Below are positions 11,805-23,005 of a stretch of 64,000 bases of DNA, one piece after another; position 1 is the first letter of the stretch; every line of letters starts with the position of its first letter. Source of the DNA: Hevea brasiliensis (taxonomy: Eukaryota > Streptophyta > Magnoliopsida > Malpighiales > Euphorbiaceae); the NCBI RefSeq assembly GCF_030052815.1, contig NC_079510.1:26534823-26598822 (forward strand), written 5' to 3'. Below the pieces are notes generated by a model. That model did not search any database, was not told where the DNA came from, and saw only the letters and a program-made list of their open reading frames with translations. The translations under genes were made by a program, and so were the position numbers.

Positions 11805-11824
11805 CTGAGTATTTTTATACTCAG
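11805..11824 (+). promoter_or_regulatory. Hairpin in the B1 5' LTR at the conserved position
   Basis: CTGAGTAT and ATACTCAG form an 8-bp perfect stem around TTTT, followed by CGATAGC. The 3' LTR keeps it at 19771-19789. It corresponds in position to CTAAGCA/TGCTTAG in A and E LTRs, so pairing is kept while sequence differs. Confidence 0.6.
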
Positions 11825-12469
11825 CGATAGCTTATTTTGCAGTCACAGATAAGAGCAAGGAAAAAGCAGCAGAGTGATCTGCTGGATTGACAAGAACTTA
11901 TTGATCACTTTTGTACAGGTATTTATTTATACCCTTGTAATTATTTGATGTAAATATTGTAATGTTCTATGTATCAATATAAAGTTGAGCAGTTGTACAA
12001 TAAATTGTAATAATGTTATTTTGGATGTTCTTTTTGTGAATTTCATACTATATGCACTTTGAATGAAGTTATGAAATATTTTAAGTTGATAAATTTTTGG
12101 TTGAATTGTCGAATGAATTGAATTGTGTTGACTTGAGATTATTTGGAGGTTGGGAGTTGTGGAAAATTTATTGGAAGTGTTTTTCTTAGGTATTTGAAGA
12201 ACTGTTTTCTCAAAATACAGACGGCACTCTACCGAAATTTTTATAAAATTTGCGGAAAAACAAAATGGACAAAAAAGTTTACTAGTTTTTAAGCTTTGAA
12301 TAAATGATTTTAATTCCTACCAAAATGACTTCCAAAATGTAAGAAAATGGTTTTAAAATCCCTTGTAGTGTACTTAATGAATTATCGGTAGGTGAAGTTC
12401 GGTAGTTCATTAGGTATTCTACAGGATCATGTTATGCCTTACAGAGGGGTAAGATGTGACATGTTTTAG

Positions 12470-12481
12470 TGATATCAGAGC
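12470..12481 (+). promoter_or_regulatory. Primer binding site of B1
   Basis: TGATATCAGAGC lies 8 bp after the end of the 5' LTR. It differs by one G-to-A change from the initiator-Met tRNA complement TGGTATCAGAGC seen in B2 and E1. Confidence 0.85.
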
Positions 12482-12652
12482 GTGGTTTTGCAATAAATTT
12501 TGACTATTTATGTGAATATTTCTTTGATAAGTACAATTGCTTCAAGTGTCTTTAATTGATACATATGACATATTTACATCATGAATATGCACTAACGAAG
12601 GTCAACCTCCTTGTGTTTGATCTCAGGAAGTAGAAATTTTTTTGGAAACGGA

Positions 12653-14383
12653 ATGGAAGAGGGAGATCATTTCGTGGAACAATCTGTTAAGGCTGAGGTT
12701 CAGGGGGAAGCCCTCACACTCCAGAACATGAGCGGGTCAGCCACTCTAGCTCCTACTCCAGCACCGCAGTTTCCTACTCAATTTGCATAGCAGATGGCTG
12801 CATTTTTCCAACAAATGGTGGGAAATGTGCTACCCCAAGCTCAGATGCAAGCACCTATAGCACAACCACAGCCCTTGGCTCAGTAATATGAAAAATTGAT
12901 GAAATTTGGGGCCACCGAGTTTAAGGGCACTGTGGATCCACTAGAGGTAGAACAGTGGTTAGAGCGAATGGAACGGGTTTTCAGAAAACTGTAGTGTGCA
13001 GAAGAGCTGAAGTTCGAGTACTCTGTTTCTTTATTGCAAAGGGATGCATATGAATGGTGGAAGACCATCCCCCACAGCCTGGTTGAGCCGCCTGGGTTGA
13101 CCTGGTCAGACTTTTTGAGGGAGTTTCGATAGAAGTGGGTCCCAAATGCTTATGTGGATATGAAATTGCAAGAATTCTTGAGTCTGAAGCAAGGGGACAG
13201 AACAATAGCAGAGTATGAATGGGATTTTTCAAGGCTAAGCCACTATGCTGGAAGCTTAGTCTCCACACCCAGAGACAGATGTAAGAGGTTTGAGTCTGGG
13301 TTAAGGCCAAATATGAGGATGCAAGTTGTGGGATTCAGACACCAGAATTTTTCTGAGCTGATTTCACAAGCCCTGGAACTGGAAAGGATAGAATCAGAAG
13401 GGGCAGTGAAGAAGGGTACACAAGAGAAAGAGAAGACTGAAAAGACTACTGGTCAAGCACTTGAAAGTGATTCAGGGAAGAGAAAACAGTCTGGGGAATA
13501 TAGCTCTCGCAAATCTGGCAGAGGCAGATTCTCTAGCCAAAGATCACCCCGGTCTGGTCAGCAGACCCAACAAGCTTCTCGAGGATCTTTATCAGTCCGG
13601 CAGTGTGAAACCTATGGTAGAACACACGGTGGGGTGTGTTTCAAGGCCATAGGTGCATGCTATAACTGTCAAGGGAGCAGACATTTTGCTAAGGATTGTA
13701 CTAGTCCATGCCGATCTGGACCTTCTACTACATCTAAGGGATCAGCCCAAGTCTCTACACCCAGAGGGTCACAGTCAGCTGGTAGAGGTAGAGGCAGAGG
13801 TAGGGGTCCTAGTAATACTCCTGGAAGTCAAAGCACTATTAACCAGTCAGTACCCAGTGACACACCAGTCAGAGTGTATACAATGCATCAGAGGGAGCAG
13901 GCTGAAACATCAGACGTAGTAGCTGATATTTTCTCCATCCTTGACCAAGATGTATATGCATTATTTGATCCTGGCTCTACACATTCGTATTTTATTGCTA
14001 GTGTGATGTATTCTATAGCTATTCAGTGTGTACCAATGGACTATGATGTGCTAGTAACTAGTCCATTAGGCCAGGAGGTTAGGGTAAATAGACTATATAA
14101 GGACTGTCCTTTGGTGATCCAAGGACACACTTTTCTGTCTAATTTGATTGAAATGCCCTTTAGAGATTATGACATTATCTTGGGCATGGATTGGCTAGCC
14201 AAGCATCATGCAACGATTGACTGTAGACTGAAGACAGTCATTTTTGGTCTCCCTCAGTATGGTGATGTAGTAATACATGGAGAGAGCCAGTTATTGCCTT
14301 CAAACATTATTTCAGCTGCACTGTCCAGAAAATTGATTAGGAAGGGGTGTGAGGCATACTTGGCACATGTGATAGACACCTAA
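12653..14383 (+). pseudogene. B1 gag and protease (broken)
   Basis: The polyprotein begins at ATG 12653 (M-E-E-G-D-H) and stays in one frame to the stop at 14381. The gag core lies at about 12880-13400, with the EWW motif near 13050 and the AEYEWDFSRLSHYA motif near 13210. A zinc knuckle CX2CX4HX4C is at 13658-13699. A glycine/arginine-rich stretch follows, then an aspartic protease with LFDPGSTHSYF near 13960-13990 and the ILGMDWL motif near 14176-14200. In-frame stops are at 12788 (TAG), 12884 (TAA), 12992 (TAG), 13130 (TAG) and 14381 (TAA). Each fits a glutamine codon changed C to T. The long ORF from 13154 is therefore only the part after the last gag stop, not a separate gene. Confidence 0.9.
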
Positions 14384-15887
14384 GTGGGTAGTCCAGCATT
14401 GAGAGACATCCCTACGGTATGTGACTTTCCGGATGTATTTCCTGATGAATTGCCAAGATTACCTCCAGAAAGAGAGGTGCAGTTTGATATTGATGTTATG
14501 CCTGGTGTGGACCCAATCTCCATAACGCCATACAGAATGGCACCAACAGAACTAAAAGAATTGAAAGTGCAGTTGCAAGAGCTGCTTGACAAGGGCTTCA
14601 TCTGCCCTAGTGTATCACCTTGGAGAGAGCCAGTGTTGTTTGTAAAGAAGAAAGATGGCACTCTCCAGTTATGCATTGACTATCGACAATTGAATAAGGT
14701 GACAATAAAGAATAGATACCCATTGCCCCGCATTGATGACTTATTTGATCAGTTGAGGTGTGCAGCTATGTTCTCCAAAATTGACCTGAGATCAAGTTAT
14801 TATCAGCTGAAAGTATAAGAGCAGAGCATTTCTAAAACTGCCTTTAGAACCCGCTATGGCCATTATGAGTTCTTGGTCATGCCATTCGAGTTAACTAATG
14901 CTCCGGCTGCTTTTATGGATCTAATGAACACTATCTTCAGACCATACCTTGACCAGTTTGTTGTGGTATTCATAGATGATATATTAGTTTATTCAAGGAA
15001 TGTAGAAGAGCATGATAGACATCTACGCATTGTACTGCAAACTTTGAGGGAGAAACAACTATATGCCAAATTATCGAAGTGTGAATTTTGGCTGAAAGAA
15101 ATATCTTTCTTAGGGCATGTAGTATCAGTAGAGGGTATTAAAGTGGATCCTAGCAAGATAGAAGTTGTCTTTAATTGGAAGCCACCCAGAAATATCACAG
15201 AGATTCATAGTTTTCTAGGGTTAGCTGGATACTACCTTAGATTTGTGAAGGGATTTTCTATGTTGGCATCTCCATTAACTAAGCTACTTCGAAAAGATGT
15301 GAAATTTCAGTGGACAGATAAATGCCAACAGAGTTTTGATGAGTTAAAGAGGTGTTTGACTGAGGCTCCAGTCCTGACTTTACCTACAACCGGTAAAGAA
15401 TATACAGTTTACAATGATGCTTCTCATAATGGGTTAGGCTGTGTACTGATGCAAGATCGAAATGTCATTGCCTATGCATCACGCCAGCTGAAACCGCATG
15501 AGAGGAATTATCCGACACATGACTTGGAGCTTGCAGCTATTATGTTTGCTCTTAAGATCTGGAGACATTATTTGTATAGGGGAGAAGTGCTATATCTACA
15601 AAAATCATAAGAGTTTGAAATATTTGGGCACCCAAAAAGAGTTGAATTTGAGACAGAGGAGATGGTTAGAGTTGATAAAAGACTATGATTGTCTGATAGA
15701 CTATCAGCCAGGGAAAGCTAATGTTGTGGCTGACGCCTTAAGTCGCAAGACTATGGCAAGTCTACGGGTTACTCCTTTGTCTATGGTACATGAGTTGAGA
15801 TCATTACATGCCAGCTTAGAGATTAATGATAAGGGGCAGACAGCAGTTGCATGGCATGTACAGCCAGTGTTGATTAATCGATCGTAA
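14384..15887 (+). pseudogene. B1 reverse transcriptase and RNase H (broken)
   Basis: Continues in the same frame after the stop at 14381. The RT palm motifs are [13 protein letters not shown] (near 14772-14812) and the catalytic FIDD at 14969-14980, followed by the thumb SFLGLAGYY near 15214. RNase H starts with the [11 protein letters not shown] segment near 15410-15440, and the first catalytic Asp is kept. A stop (TAA, 14816) replaces a likely Gln. A one-base gain near 15580 shifts the frame before the [12 protein letters not shown] segment, and a further shift near 15887 leads into the integrase frame. RT copies the genomic RNA, and RNase H removes the RNA strand and leaves the primer for plus-strand synthesis. 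Nothing here can make an intact enzyme. Confidence 0.9.
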
Positions 15888-17300
15888 TGGTCGCCGTAAT
15901 GATCAGAAGTATCAGAGGCTGTTGGAAGAAGTCCAGCAGGGTAAGAAACCAGAATTCTCAATAAGAGATTAAGGTCTATTGCTACACCAGGGTAGAATGT
16001 GTGTTCCTAGTGACGTTGATTTGAGGCAGATCATTTTGAAGAAAGCACATGAGTCTCCTTTTGCCATGCACCCTGGTGGTACAAAAATGTATAAAGGGCT
16101 AAAGGAGCATTACTGGTGGATGGGTATGAAAAGAGATGTGGCTAAATTTATTTCCAAATGCCTAACTTATCAGCAAGTAAAGGCAGAGCATCAAGTACCA
16201 ACTGAGTTGTTACATCCACTACCAGTACCAGAATGGAAATGGGAGAGAAAATAACAATGGATTTTGTGATGGGGCTTCCAAGGACATAGAAGAGTCATGA
16301 TGCAGTATGGGTCATTGTTGACAGATTGACCAAGTCTGCTCATTTTCTGCCAGTCCGGATGGACTACAGTTTAGAAAGATTGGCCAAGTTGTACATTGAT
16401 GAGATAGTAAGACTGCATGGAGTGCCAGTATCCATCGTATCTGACAGAGATCCTAGGTTCACTTCTAGATTCTGGGGTAGTTTTCAGAGAGCCCTAGGAA
16501 CTAGATTGAACTTCAGTACTGCATTCCACCCACAGACAGATGGCCAGTCTGAGAGGGTAATTCAGATCTTGGAGGACATGCTACGGGCTTGTGTGATTGA
16601 GTTTGAGGGCAGTTGGGACACACACTTGCCTTTGATTGAGTTTGCTTACAACAACAGCTACTAATCAACCATTGGGATGCCTCCATATGAAGCTTTGTAT
16701 GGCAAAAAATGTAGAAACCCATTGTGTTGGGATGACGTGGGTGAAAGGATGATGATTGGGCCCAAAATTGTTCAGTAGACTGAGAAGAAAATCAGGGTGA
16801 TCAGAGATCGACTTAAGACTGCATCAGACCATCAAAAGTCCTATGTTGATCTGAAGAGAAGGGATATTGAATATGCAGTGAGTGACAAAGTATTCCTTAA
16901 GGTTTCCCCATGGAAGAGGATTATGAGATTCGGCAGAAAGGGGAAACTGAGTCCTCGTTTCATCAGGCCATATGAGGTTCTAGAAAGAGTGGGTCCTTTG
17001 GCATATCGGTTGACACTACTTCTAGAGTTAGAGAAGATACATAATGTCTTCCATGTGTACATGTTGAGGAGGTATAGATCAGACCCATCTCATGTACTAC
17101 CAGTAGAAGAAATTGAAGTGAATCCAGACCTCACATATGAGGAAGAACCTATAGAGATTCTGGCTTATAAGGTGAAGCAGCTATGGAACAAGCAGATACC
17201 ATTGGTAAAAGTGCTGTGGAACCATCATTCAGGCCGAGAAGCCACTTGGAAACGAGAGGAGGACATGAGGAGACAGCACCCACAGCTGTTCAGATATTGA
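15888..17300 (+). pseudogene. B1 integrase with C-terminal chromodomain-like segment (broken)
   Basis: The HHCC zinc domain lies at about 16060-16190. Its last cysteine is replaced by tyrosine (TAT at 16168-16170, within CLTYQQ), which should disable zinc binding. The DDE core follows in another frame from 16257: [11 protein letters not shown] near 16318, SDRDPRF near 16440, and [10 protein letters not shown] near 16530 with the catalytic Glu. The C-terminal VKVLWNHHSGREATW segment near 17207-17250 resembles the chromodomain tail of Tekay-type chromoviruses, which is thought to steer insertion towards heterochromatin. Stops at 15970 (TAA), 16287 (TAG), 16662 (TAA) and 16776 (TAG) all fit Gln codons. 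A frameshift near 16250 separates the zinc and core parts. Confidence 0.9.
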
Positions 17301-17330
17301 TACTACGTAAAATTTCGAGACGAAATTTAT

Positions 17331-17347
17331 TTTAAGGGGGTGATCTC
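17331..17347 (+). promoter_or_regulatory. Polypurine tract region of B1
   Basis: TTTAAGGGGG ends at 17340, followed by TGATCTC and then the LTR start at 17348. The purine run is the expected primer for plus-strand DNA. The TGATCTC before the LTR matches, by chance or otherwise, the host bases before the 5' LTR (9041-9047). Confidence 0.65.
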
Positions 17348-20300
17348 TGTAAAATCACAAAAAAGAATTGCTAAGCAGGTCAAATAATTAGGTTAGAGAT
17401 CCGAAAGAAATATTGAATTATTTGCCAATCGGATCGAATTGGCGAGGGGCAATTTAGTCAATTGACCCCTAAAGCTGACTCCTGACCTGACTGTCAAATA
17501 AAATCAGAGAAAAGAAAATTTTGGGATTAGAAATTAAATTAAAGAACTAATGGAAAAACAAATGCAAAAGAAAAAAAGAAAAGAAAACTTTATTTACCTC
17601 ATGCTTACATCATTAGGTGACATCATGAATGATGTCAAAATTAAAATTATTTTACCCAAATTTTTTACTAAGTAAATTATGGCATAAATGAAGATAAAAA
17701 AAAATTAAAAAGACAAATTTTTTTGCTTCTTCTTCTCCAAATTTCTGTAGCTCTCTCTATCCCATTTTTCTTTCACCAAAAACCTCCATTAAAGCATGCT
17801 TTAAGCTTGCTTTCAACCACTTAAACCTACTTTGGCCCCAAACTAATCAATAAAAACTTATTAGATCAACTTGAGGAAGCTTTAGAAGAAGGAAAGAAAA
17901 GAAGAAAAGGAAGAAAGTGAAGAGTTGAACTTCAAAGTTAAGGTTAGTGGTTTAAATTGAAAATTTATTATTTAATATTTGTGTTCTTACTGAAAGTAAC
18001 TTAGAAATTAACTTAAAGTTAAAAGAAAACAATTATTGAGGGACCAAAGGGAAATTTGCCCAGCCTTAGTTAGGGTTTAAAAAAAAAGGTTGAATTTGAT
18101 GCAATTGAATGGTTGCTTAGGTTGAATTAAGTATGTAAACTATGGATATATGTTTAGAATGCATTAGGTTTGAATTTTATGAGTTAGGGTTTTTGGCATC
18201 TAGGGTTTTGAAGACAAAAATGTGAGAAATTGTGAAATGGTGTGTTTGACCTTGTTTGAGATGGAAAATGGTCATTTGTGACCAATTGAGATGTTTTGGA
18301 AGTGTTGGAAGTGAGTTTAAATTCGGATTGAAAATGGTCATGCTGCCTGGGTCCCTTTCAGGGACCAAAACTGAAAATTTACAAGTCCAATTGGTATGAG
18401 ACCAATTGGAAATGAAAATAGACACAAAATGGAACATTTTTCATTTAGGAATCATGCCCAAAAAATGACCAAAACTTAGTAAACAAATTGACCAAATCCG
18501 TAATTAGCAATCTGATCTGTACAAAAATGCCATAACTTGGGCTAGGCAGGTCTAAATGACCTGAATTTTACCCATGAAAAGTTGAGATATAGACCTAAAA
18601 CTTTCATGAAGAAGACAAACCCAAATTATGCCCTTAACCAAGTCATTTGGCCACCCAAAATTTGGTGACCAAAAACTTCCAGAACCAGTTTGGTGCCCAG
18701 AATCTAGGTTAAGTACAATCTGGCAGCCATGATTCAAATGGCTATAACTTGAACTACAAAACTCCAAATGGAATGATTCAAAAAGGAGAATAAATTTAAG
18801 ATATTGAGGGACAATTTCTATGAAGAAACCATAGCCCAATTCTAACAGCAAAATGACCAATGAAACAGTGCAACCTAAGACACCAAAACTGAAAATTTGC
18901 AATTTTGCCTAAAAAACTTAAGTTTTGAGAAAATGACCAAAACCAACAAGTTTGGTAACCAAAATGTGGTATGTGAGTGAAGTTAGAGTTTCCATACCTA
19001 TTAAGCCATAGAAAGTTACTAATTTAATTGAATAGTACCATGAATAGTAACCTCAACATGAAATTTGCAATAATGTAAGTTTAAACATATTGGAATTAGT
19101 TAATGGAATTGTTATGAAGTAAAGATATTGAGACACTATAAATTTTGTGTTTCAGCTGAAAAAGACTTGGAAAGTCTGAGAGACTGAGTCAAGGCCTAGA
19201 GGCGACTCACGTCAGGTTTGTGCACAATAAACTCTATTTCAGCATTTTATCCTTGAAAAAATTTATTTAGTACGCATTATGAGTTTAAGAACTTTTGTGT
19301 TGCCACTTTGTGATGAAATTGTAACTTTGGAAATTGATTTGATTTTTGTATGCAATATTTGAATAAAATATTTGAAATGGATTTTTGATTCACACTTAGC
19401 ATAACAGTGCCTTATTATTCCTCTCCCATTTATGGGGTTGAGATCGATTATTTTCCTCCCTCTCTGGTTTACCAGTTGAGGTTGTAGATTAGATGAGTAC
19501 TCATTAGCTAGCTAGCCACCTCCCTCATTGATTTCGATTAATGGGGTTGTAGATTGCTTTGTCGTGGTGTACAATACGGCATTGATCAGAAATTTTGTGT
19601 CATGGCTTAAGTTGTGTATGAATTGGCAATATTGTATTTATTAAATTATTTGATCCAAAATTGTGCTATAATGAGTTTCGATAATTTGTGAAATGTAATT
19701 GTGCAATATTTAAATTGTATTTTGTCAATGAATATTTTATGTACTGCATTGCAATTTTTATTGTGCACCACTGAGTATTTTATACTCAGCGATAGCTTAT
19801 TTTGCTGTCGCAAATAAGAGCAAAGAAAAAACAGCAGAGTGAGTTGCTAGATTGACAAGAACTTCTTGATCACTTTTGTATAGGTATTTATTTATACCCT
19901 TGTAATTATTTGATGTAAATATTGTAATGTTCTATGTATCAATGTAAAGTTGAGTAGTTGTACAATAAATTGTAATAATGTTATTTTGGATTTTCTTTTT
20001 GTGAATTTCGTACTATATGCATTGTGAATGAAGTTATGAAATATTTTAAGTTGATAAATTTTTTTTTTGAATTGTGGAATGAATTGAATTGTGTTGACTT
20101 GAGATTATTTGGAGGTTGGAAATTGTGGAAAATTTATTGAAAGTGTTTTTCTCAGGTATTTGAAGAACTGTTTTCTCAAAATACAAATGGCACTCTATCG
20201 AAATTTTTATAAAATTTGCGGAAAAATAAAATGGACAAAAAATTTTACTAGTTTTTAAGCTTTGAATAAATGATTTTAATTCCTACCAAAATGCTCACCA

Positions 20301-20433
20301 CTTCCAAAATGTAAGAAAATAGTTTTAAAATCCCTTGTAGTGTACTTAATGAATTATCGGTAGGTGAAGTTCGGTAGTTCATTAGGTATTATACGGGATC
20401 ATGTTATACCTTACAGAGGGGTAAGGTGTGACA
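17348..20433 (+). repeat. B1 3' LTR, with a 304-bp deletion
   Basis: The 3,086-bp LTR starts TGTAAAATCAC and ends AAGGTGTGACA. Relative to the 5' LTR it jumps from base 4 (9051) to the equivalent of 9356, losing 304 bp near the start, including the 5S-like block. Elsewhere the two LTRs are close to identical, with scattered substitutions and a few small indels. The hairpin is retained at 19771-19789. Because both LTRs are made from one template, the deletion must post-date insertion. Confidence 0.92.
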
Positions 20434-23005
20434 ATCTCAGGTTAGGGTGTTGTCAGCTGAGGGTAATGGATGCAGATGTGCCTAAGATTGCATTCAGGAC
20501 CCGGTATGGGCACTATGAATTTCTAGTGATGCCGTTTGGTTTGATAAATGTACCAGCAGCTTTTATGGACCTTATGAACTATATCTTCCATCCATACTTA
20601 GATTGGTTTATAGTGGGTCTTCATTGATGATATACTGGTGTATTCCAAGAATAGAGAAGAACATGATAAGCATTTGAGGATTTTTCTACAAACTCTAAGA
20701 GAGAAGAAGCTATATGTTAAGTTATCCAAGTATGACTTCTAGTTGAGTGAGATCTCCTTTCTTGGACACATAGTATCAGCTGATGGGATTAGAGTGGATC
20801 ACAAGAAGATAGAAGTAGTAATAGAATGGAAGCCTCCCAGAAATGCAATTGAGGTCAAAAGCTTCTTGGGGCTAATTGGTTACTACATAAGGTTTATAAA
20901 GGGGTTTTCTCTGATAGCTGCTCCACTAACTAAGTTGCTACATAAAAATGTCAAATTTGACTGGAATGACAAGTGTCAAGCCAGTTTTAAGAGGTTGAAG
21001 GCTATGTTAATAAAGGCACCAGTGTTAACACAGCCAGTTTCAGGAAAAAACTTTGTGGTCTACAGTGATGCCTCACATAATGGCTAGGGTGTGTATTGAT
21101 GCAAGAGGAGAAAGTAGCCGCCTATGCTTCTAGGCAGTTAAGGCCACATGAAAAGAACTATCCTACTCATGATCTAGAGTTAGTAGCGATCATATTTGCA
21201 TTGAAGATATGGAGGCATTACTTGTATGGTGAAAAGTGCTACATATACAAAGACCACAAAAGCCTGAAATATCTGCCAACCCAGAAGGAACTCCACCTTA
21301 GACAAAGGCGATGGATTGAGTTCCTGAAGGACTATGACTGTGTGATTGACTTCATCCTCGGAAGGCAAATGTAGTTGTTGATGCCTTGAGCAAAAAGTCC
21401 ATCACAGCTTTGGGATCACTGAATGCCCGTTTGTTCTTAGCTCAGGATGAAGCTATTTTGGCTGAGTTGCAAGTAAGGCCAAACCTACTACAGCAGATTC
21501 AGGATTGGCAGAAGGTAGATGAGAAGCTAATAGCTATAATGGGCAAAATCCCAGAGGGGAAAGAAACTGATTATGAGGTGAAAGCAGATGGGTGTTTGTA
21601 CTACAAAGGAAGAGTGTGTGTACCAGATAATGGGGAATTGAAAACTAGTATTCTGAAGGAGGCACACAATAGCGTTTATGCTATGCACCCAGGAAGTACA
21701 AAAATATACCATGATCTAAAGCCTCACTACTGGTGGCCTGGGATGAAGAAGGACATAGCTGACTATGTGACTAGATGCTTGACATGTTAACAAGTTAAGG
21801 CAGAACACCAAGTTCTATCAGGTTTGTTAAGCATAACTGAATGGAAATGAGACTGGGTCACCATGGATTTCGTTAGTGGTCTACCACTCACCCAAAAGAA
21901 ACATGATGCAGTATGGGTGATAGCAGATAGATTAACCAAGTCAGCTCATTTTTTGCCAGTTAAAATTGACTACTCACTGGAGAAGCTAGCAGAGTTCTAT
22001 ATCAGTGAGATAGTTAAACTGCATGGAATCCCACTTTCCATCATATCTGATCGAGACCTAAGGCTCACATCAAGATTTTGGAAGAAGTTGTAAGAAGCTT
22101 TAGGCACACAACTCCATTTAACACAGCTTTTCATCGACGGATGGCCAGTTGAAACAAGTAATTCAAGTAAAACTTAAAACTCATTGAATTATTACAAACA
22201 TTAAATTGAAATAATAATAATAACATAAAATATGTGATAGGTCCTTGAGGATATGCTGAGGAGTTGTGTTATTGAGTTTGAGGGAAGTTGGGACAGATAA
22301 CTCCCACTGGCAAAATTTGCATACAATAATAGCTACCAAGCTAGCATTCAGATGGCTCCATATGAGGCACTGTATGGGAGGAGGTGCAGAACACCATTAT
22401 GTTGGACTGAACTGGGTGAAGATAAACTTGTGGGATCAGACTTGGTGAAACAGACTGAGGAAAAAGTGAAGTTAATCAAAGCCAATTTGAAAGTTGCCTC
22501 AGATAGATAGAAGTCTTATGCTGACTTGAGGAGAAAAGACATAGAATATGAAGTTGGTGACAAAGTATTTCTCAAAGTCTCACCATGGAAGAAGGTATTG
22601 AGGTTTGGAAGAAAGGGTAAGTTAAGCCCTAGGTTCATTAGCCCATATGAAGTCATTAAACATGGTGGCCTACAGGCTAGCTTTACTACCAGAGCTAGAC
22701 AAGATCCATAATGTATTTCAGGTGTACATGCTGAGAAGGTACAGATCAGACCCTTCACATGTCATCTCTATGGAAGAGATTGAAATAGAACTAGATTTGA
22801 CATATGAAAAGAAACCCATACGGATTTTGGCTTGAGAAGTGAAAGAACTGAGAAACAAGCAGATTCCACTGGTGAAAGTGCTTTAGAGGCACCACAACAC
22901 TAAGGAGGCAACTTGGGAAACCAAAGAGATGATGAGGCAACAATTCCCTTAACTGTTTGCATTAGGTAAATTTTGAGGACAAAATTTTTGTTAGAGGGGA
23001 TGAGC
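20434..23005 (+). pseudogene. C: gypsy pol remainder (RT, RNase H, integrase, chromodomain), heavily decayed
   Basis: This continues the RT cut at 9047. Recognisable parts are RT ([15 protein letters not shown] near 20468; the FIDD region near 20625 frameshifted by one extra base), RT thumb (20743-21000), RNase H (YSDASHNG near 21060; [10 protein letters not shown] near 21250), and the integrase zinc domain (HPGSTKIYHD near 21690; CLTC near 21778). The DDE core follows ([12 protein letters not shown] near 21928; SDRDLRL near 22050), then the C-terminal chromodomain-like tail (about 22840-22950). Stops replace Gln (e.g. 21788 TAA, 22508 TAG), Trp (e.g. 20740 TAG, 21848 TGA) and probably Arg codons. 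A 74-bp AT-rich insertion lies at 22167-22240. It is closest to E1 among the elements here. No gag is visible; it would lie left of the window. Confidence 0.88.
22167..22240 (+). other. 74-bp intron-like insertion in the C integrase
   Basis: Relative to the same place in E1 (near 33073), 74 bp are inserted between codons of the integrase core. The insert begins GTAAAAC and ends GTGATAG, is about 85% A+T, and removing it leaves ATTCAA next to GTCCTT in frame. It looks like a short plant intron but could be an AT-rich filler or small element. The surrounding gene is already dead. Confidence 0.5.

Larger units (their letters stand above)
9048..12461 (+). repeat. B1 5' LTR
   Basis: The 3,414-bp LTR starts TGTAACACCCC and ends AAGATGTGACA. 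It matches the 3' LTR at 17348-20433 along its length, except that the 3' copy lacks the 304 bp equivalent to 9052-9355. Landmarks are the GATGGGTGACC block (9245-9267), three copies of a roughly 200-bp module marked by TTCAT/GAAGAA...CCCAAA near 10441, 10630 and 10847, and a hairpin at 11805-11824. The short ORFs inside it are not genes. Confidence 0.93.
9048..20433 (+). mobile_element. B1: complete Tekay/Del-like Ty3-gypsy element nested in C
   Basis: This 11,386-bp element has two LTRs (9048-12461 and 17348-20433), an initiator-Met primer site, a single-frame gag-pol about 1,550 codons long before damage, and a polypurine tract. It is flanked by perfect ATCTC duplications (9043-9047, 20434-20438). 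Domain order is gag, zinc knuckle, protease, RT, RNase H, integrase and a C-terminal chromodomain-like segment, which places it among chromoviruses. It cannot be autonomous: ten in-frame stops, at least three frameshifts and a damaged integrase zinc finger are visible. It is inserted in the RT of C, 98 bp from the B2 insertion point. Confidence 0.95.

Noticed and set aside
13461..13919. Short plus-strand ORFs overlapping B1 gag
   Set aside because: They lie in the wrong frame under a well-matched gag with zinc knuckle; shadow ORFs.
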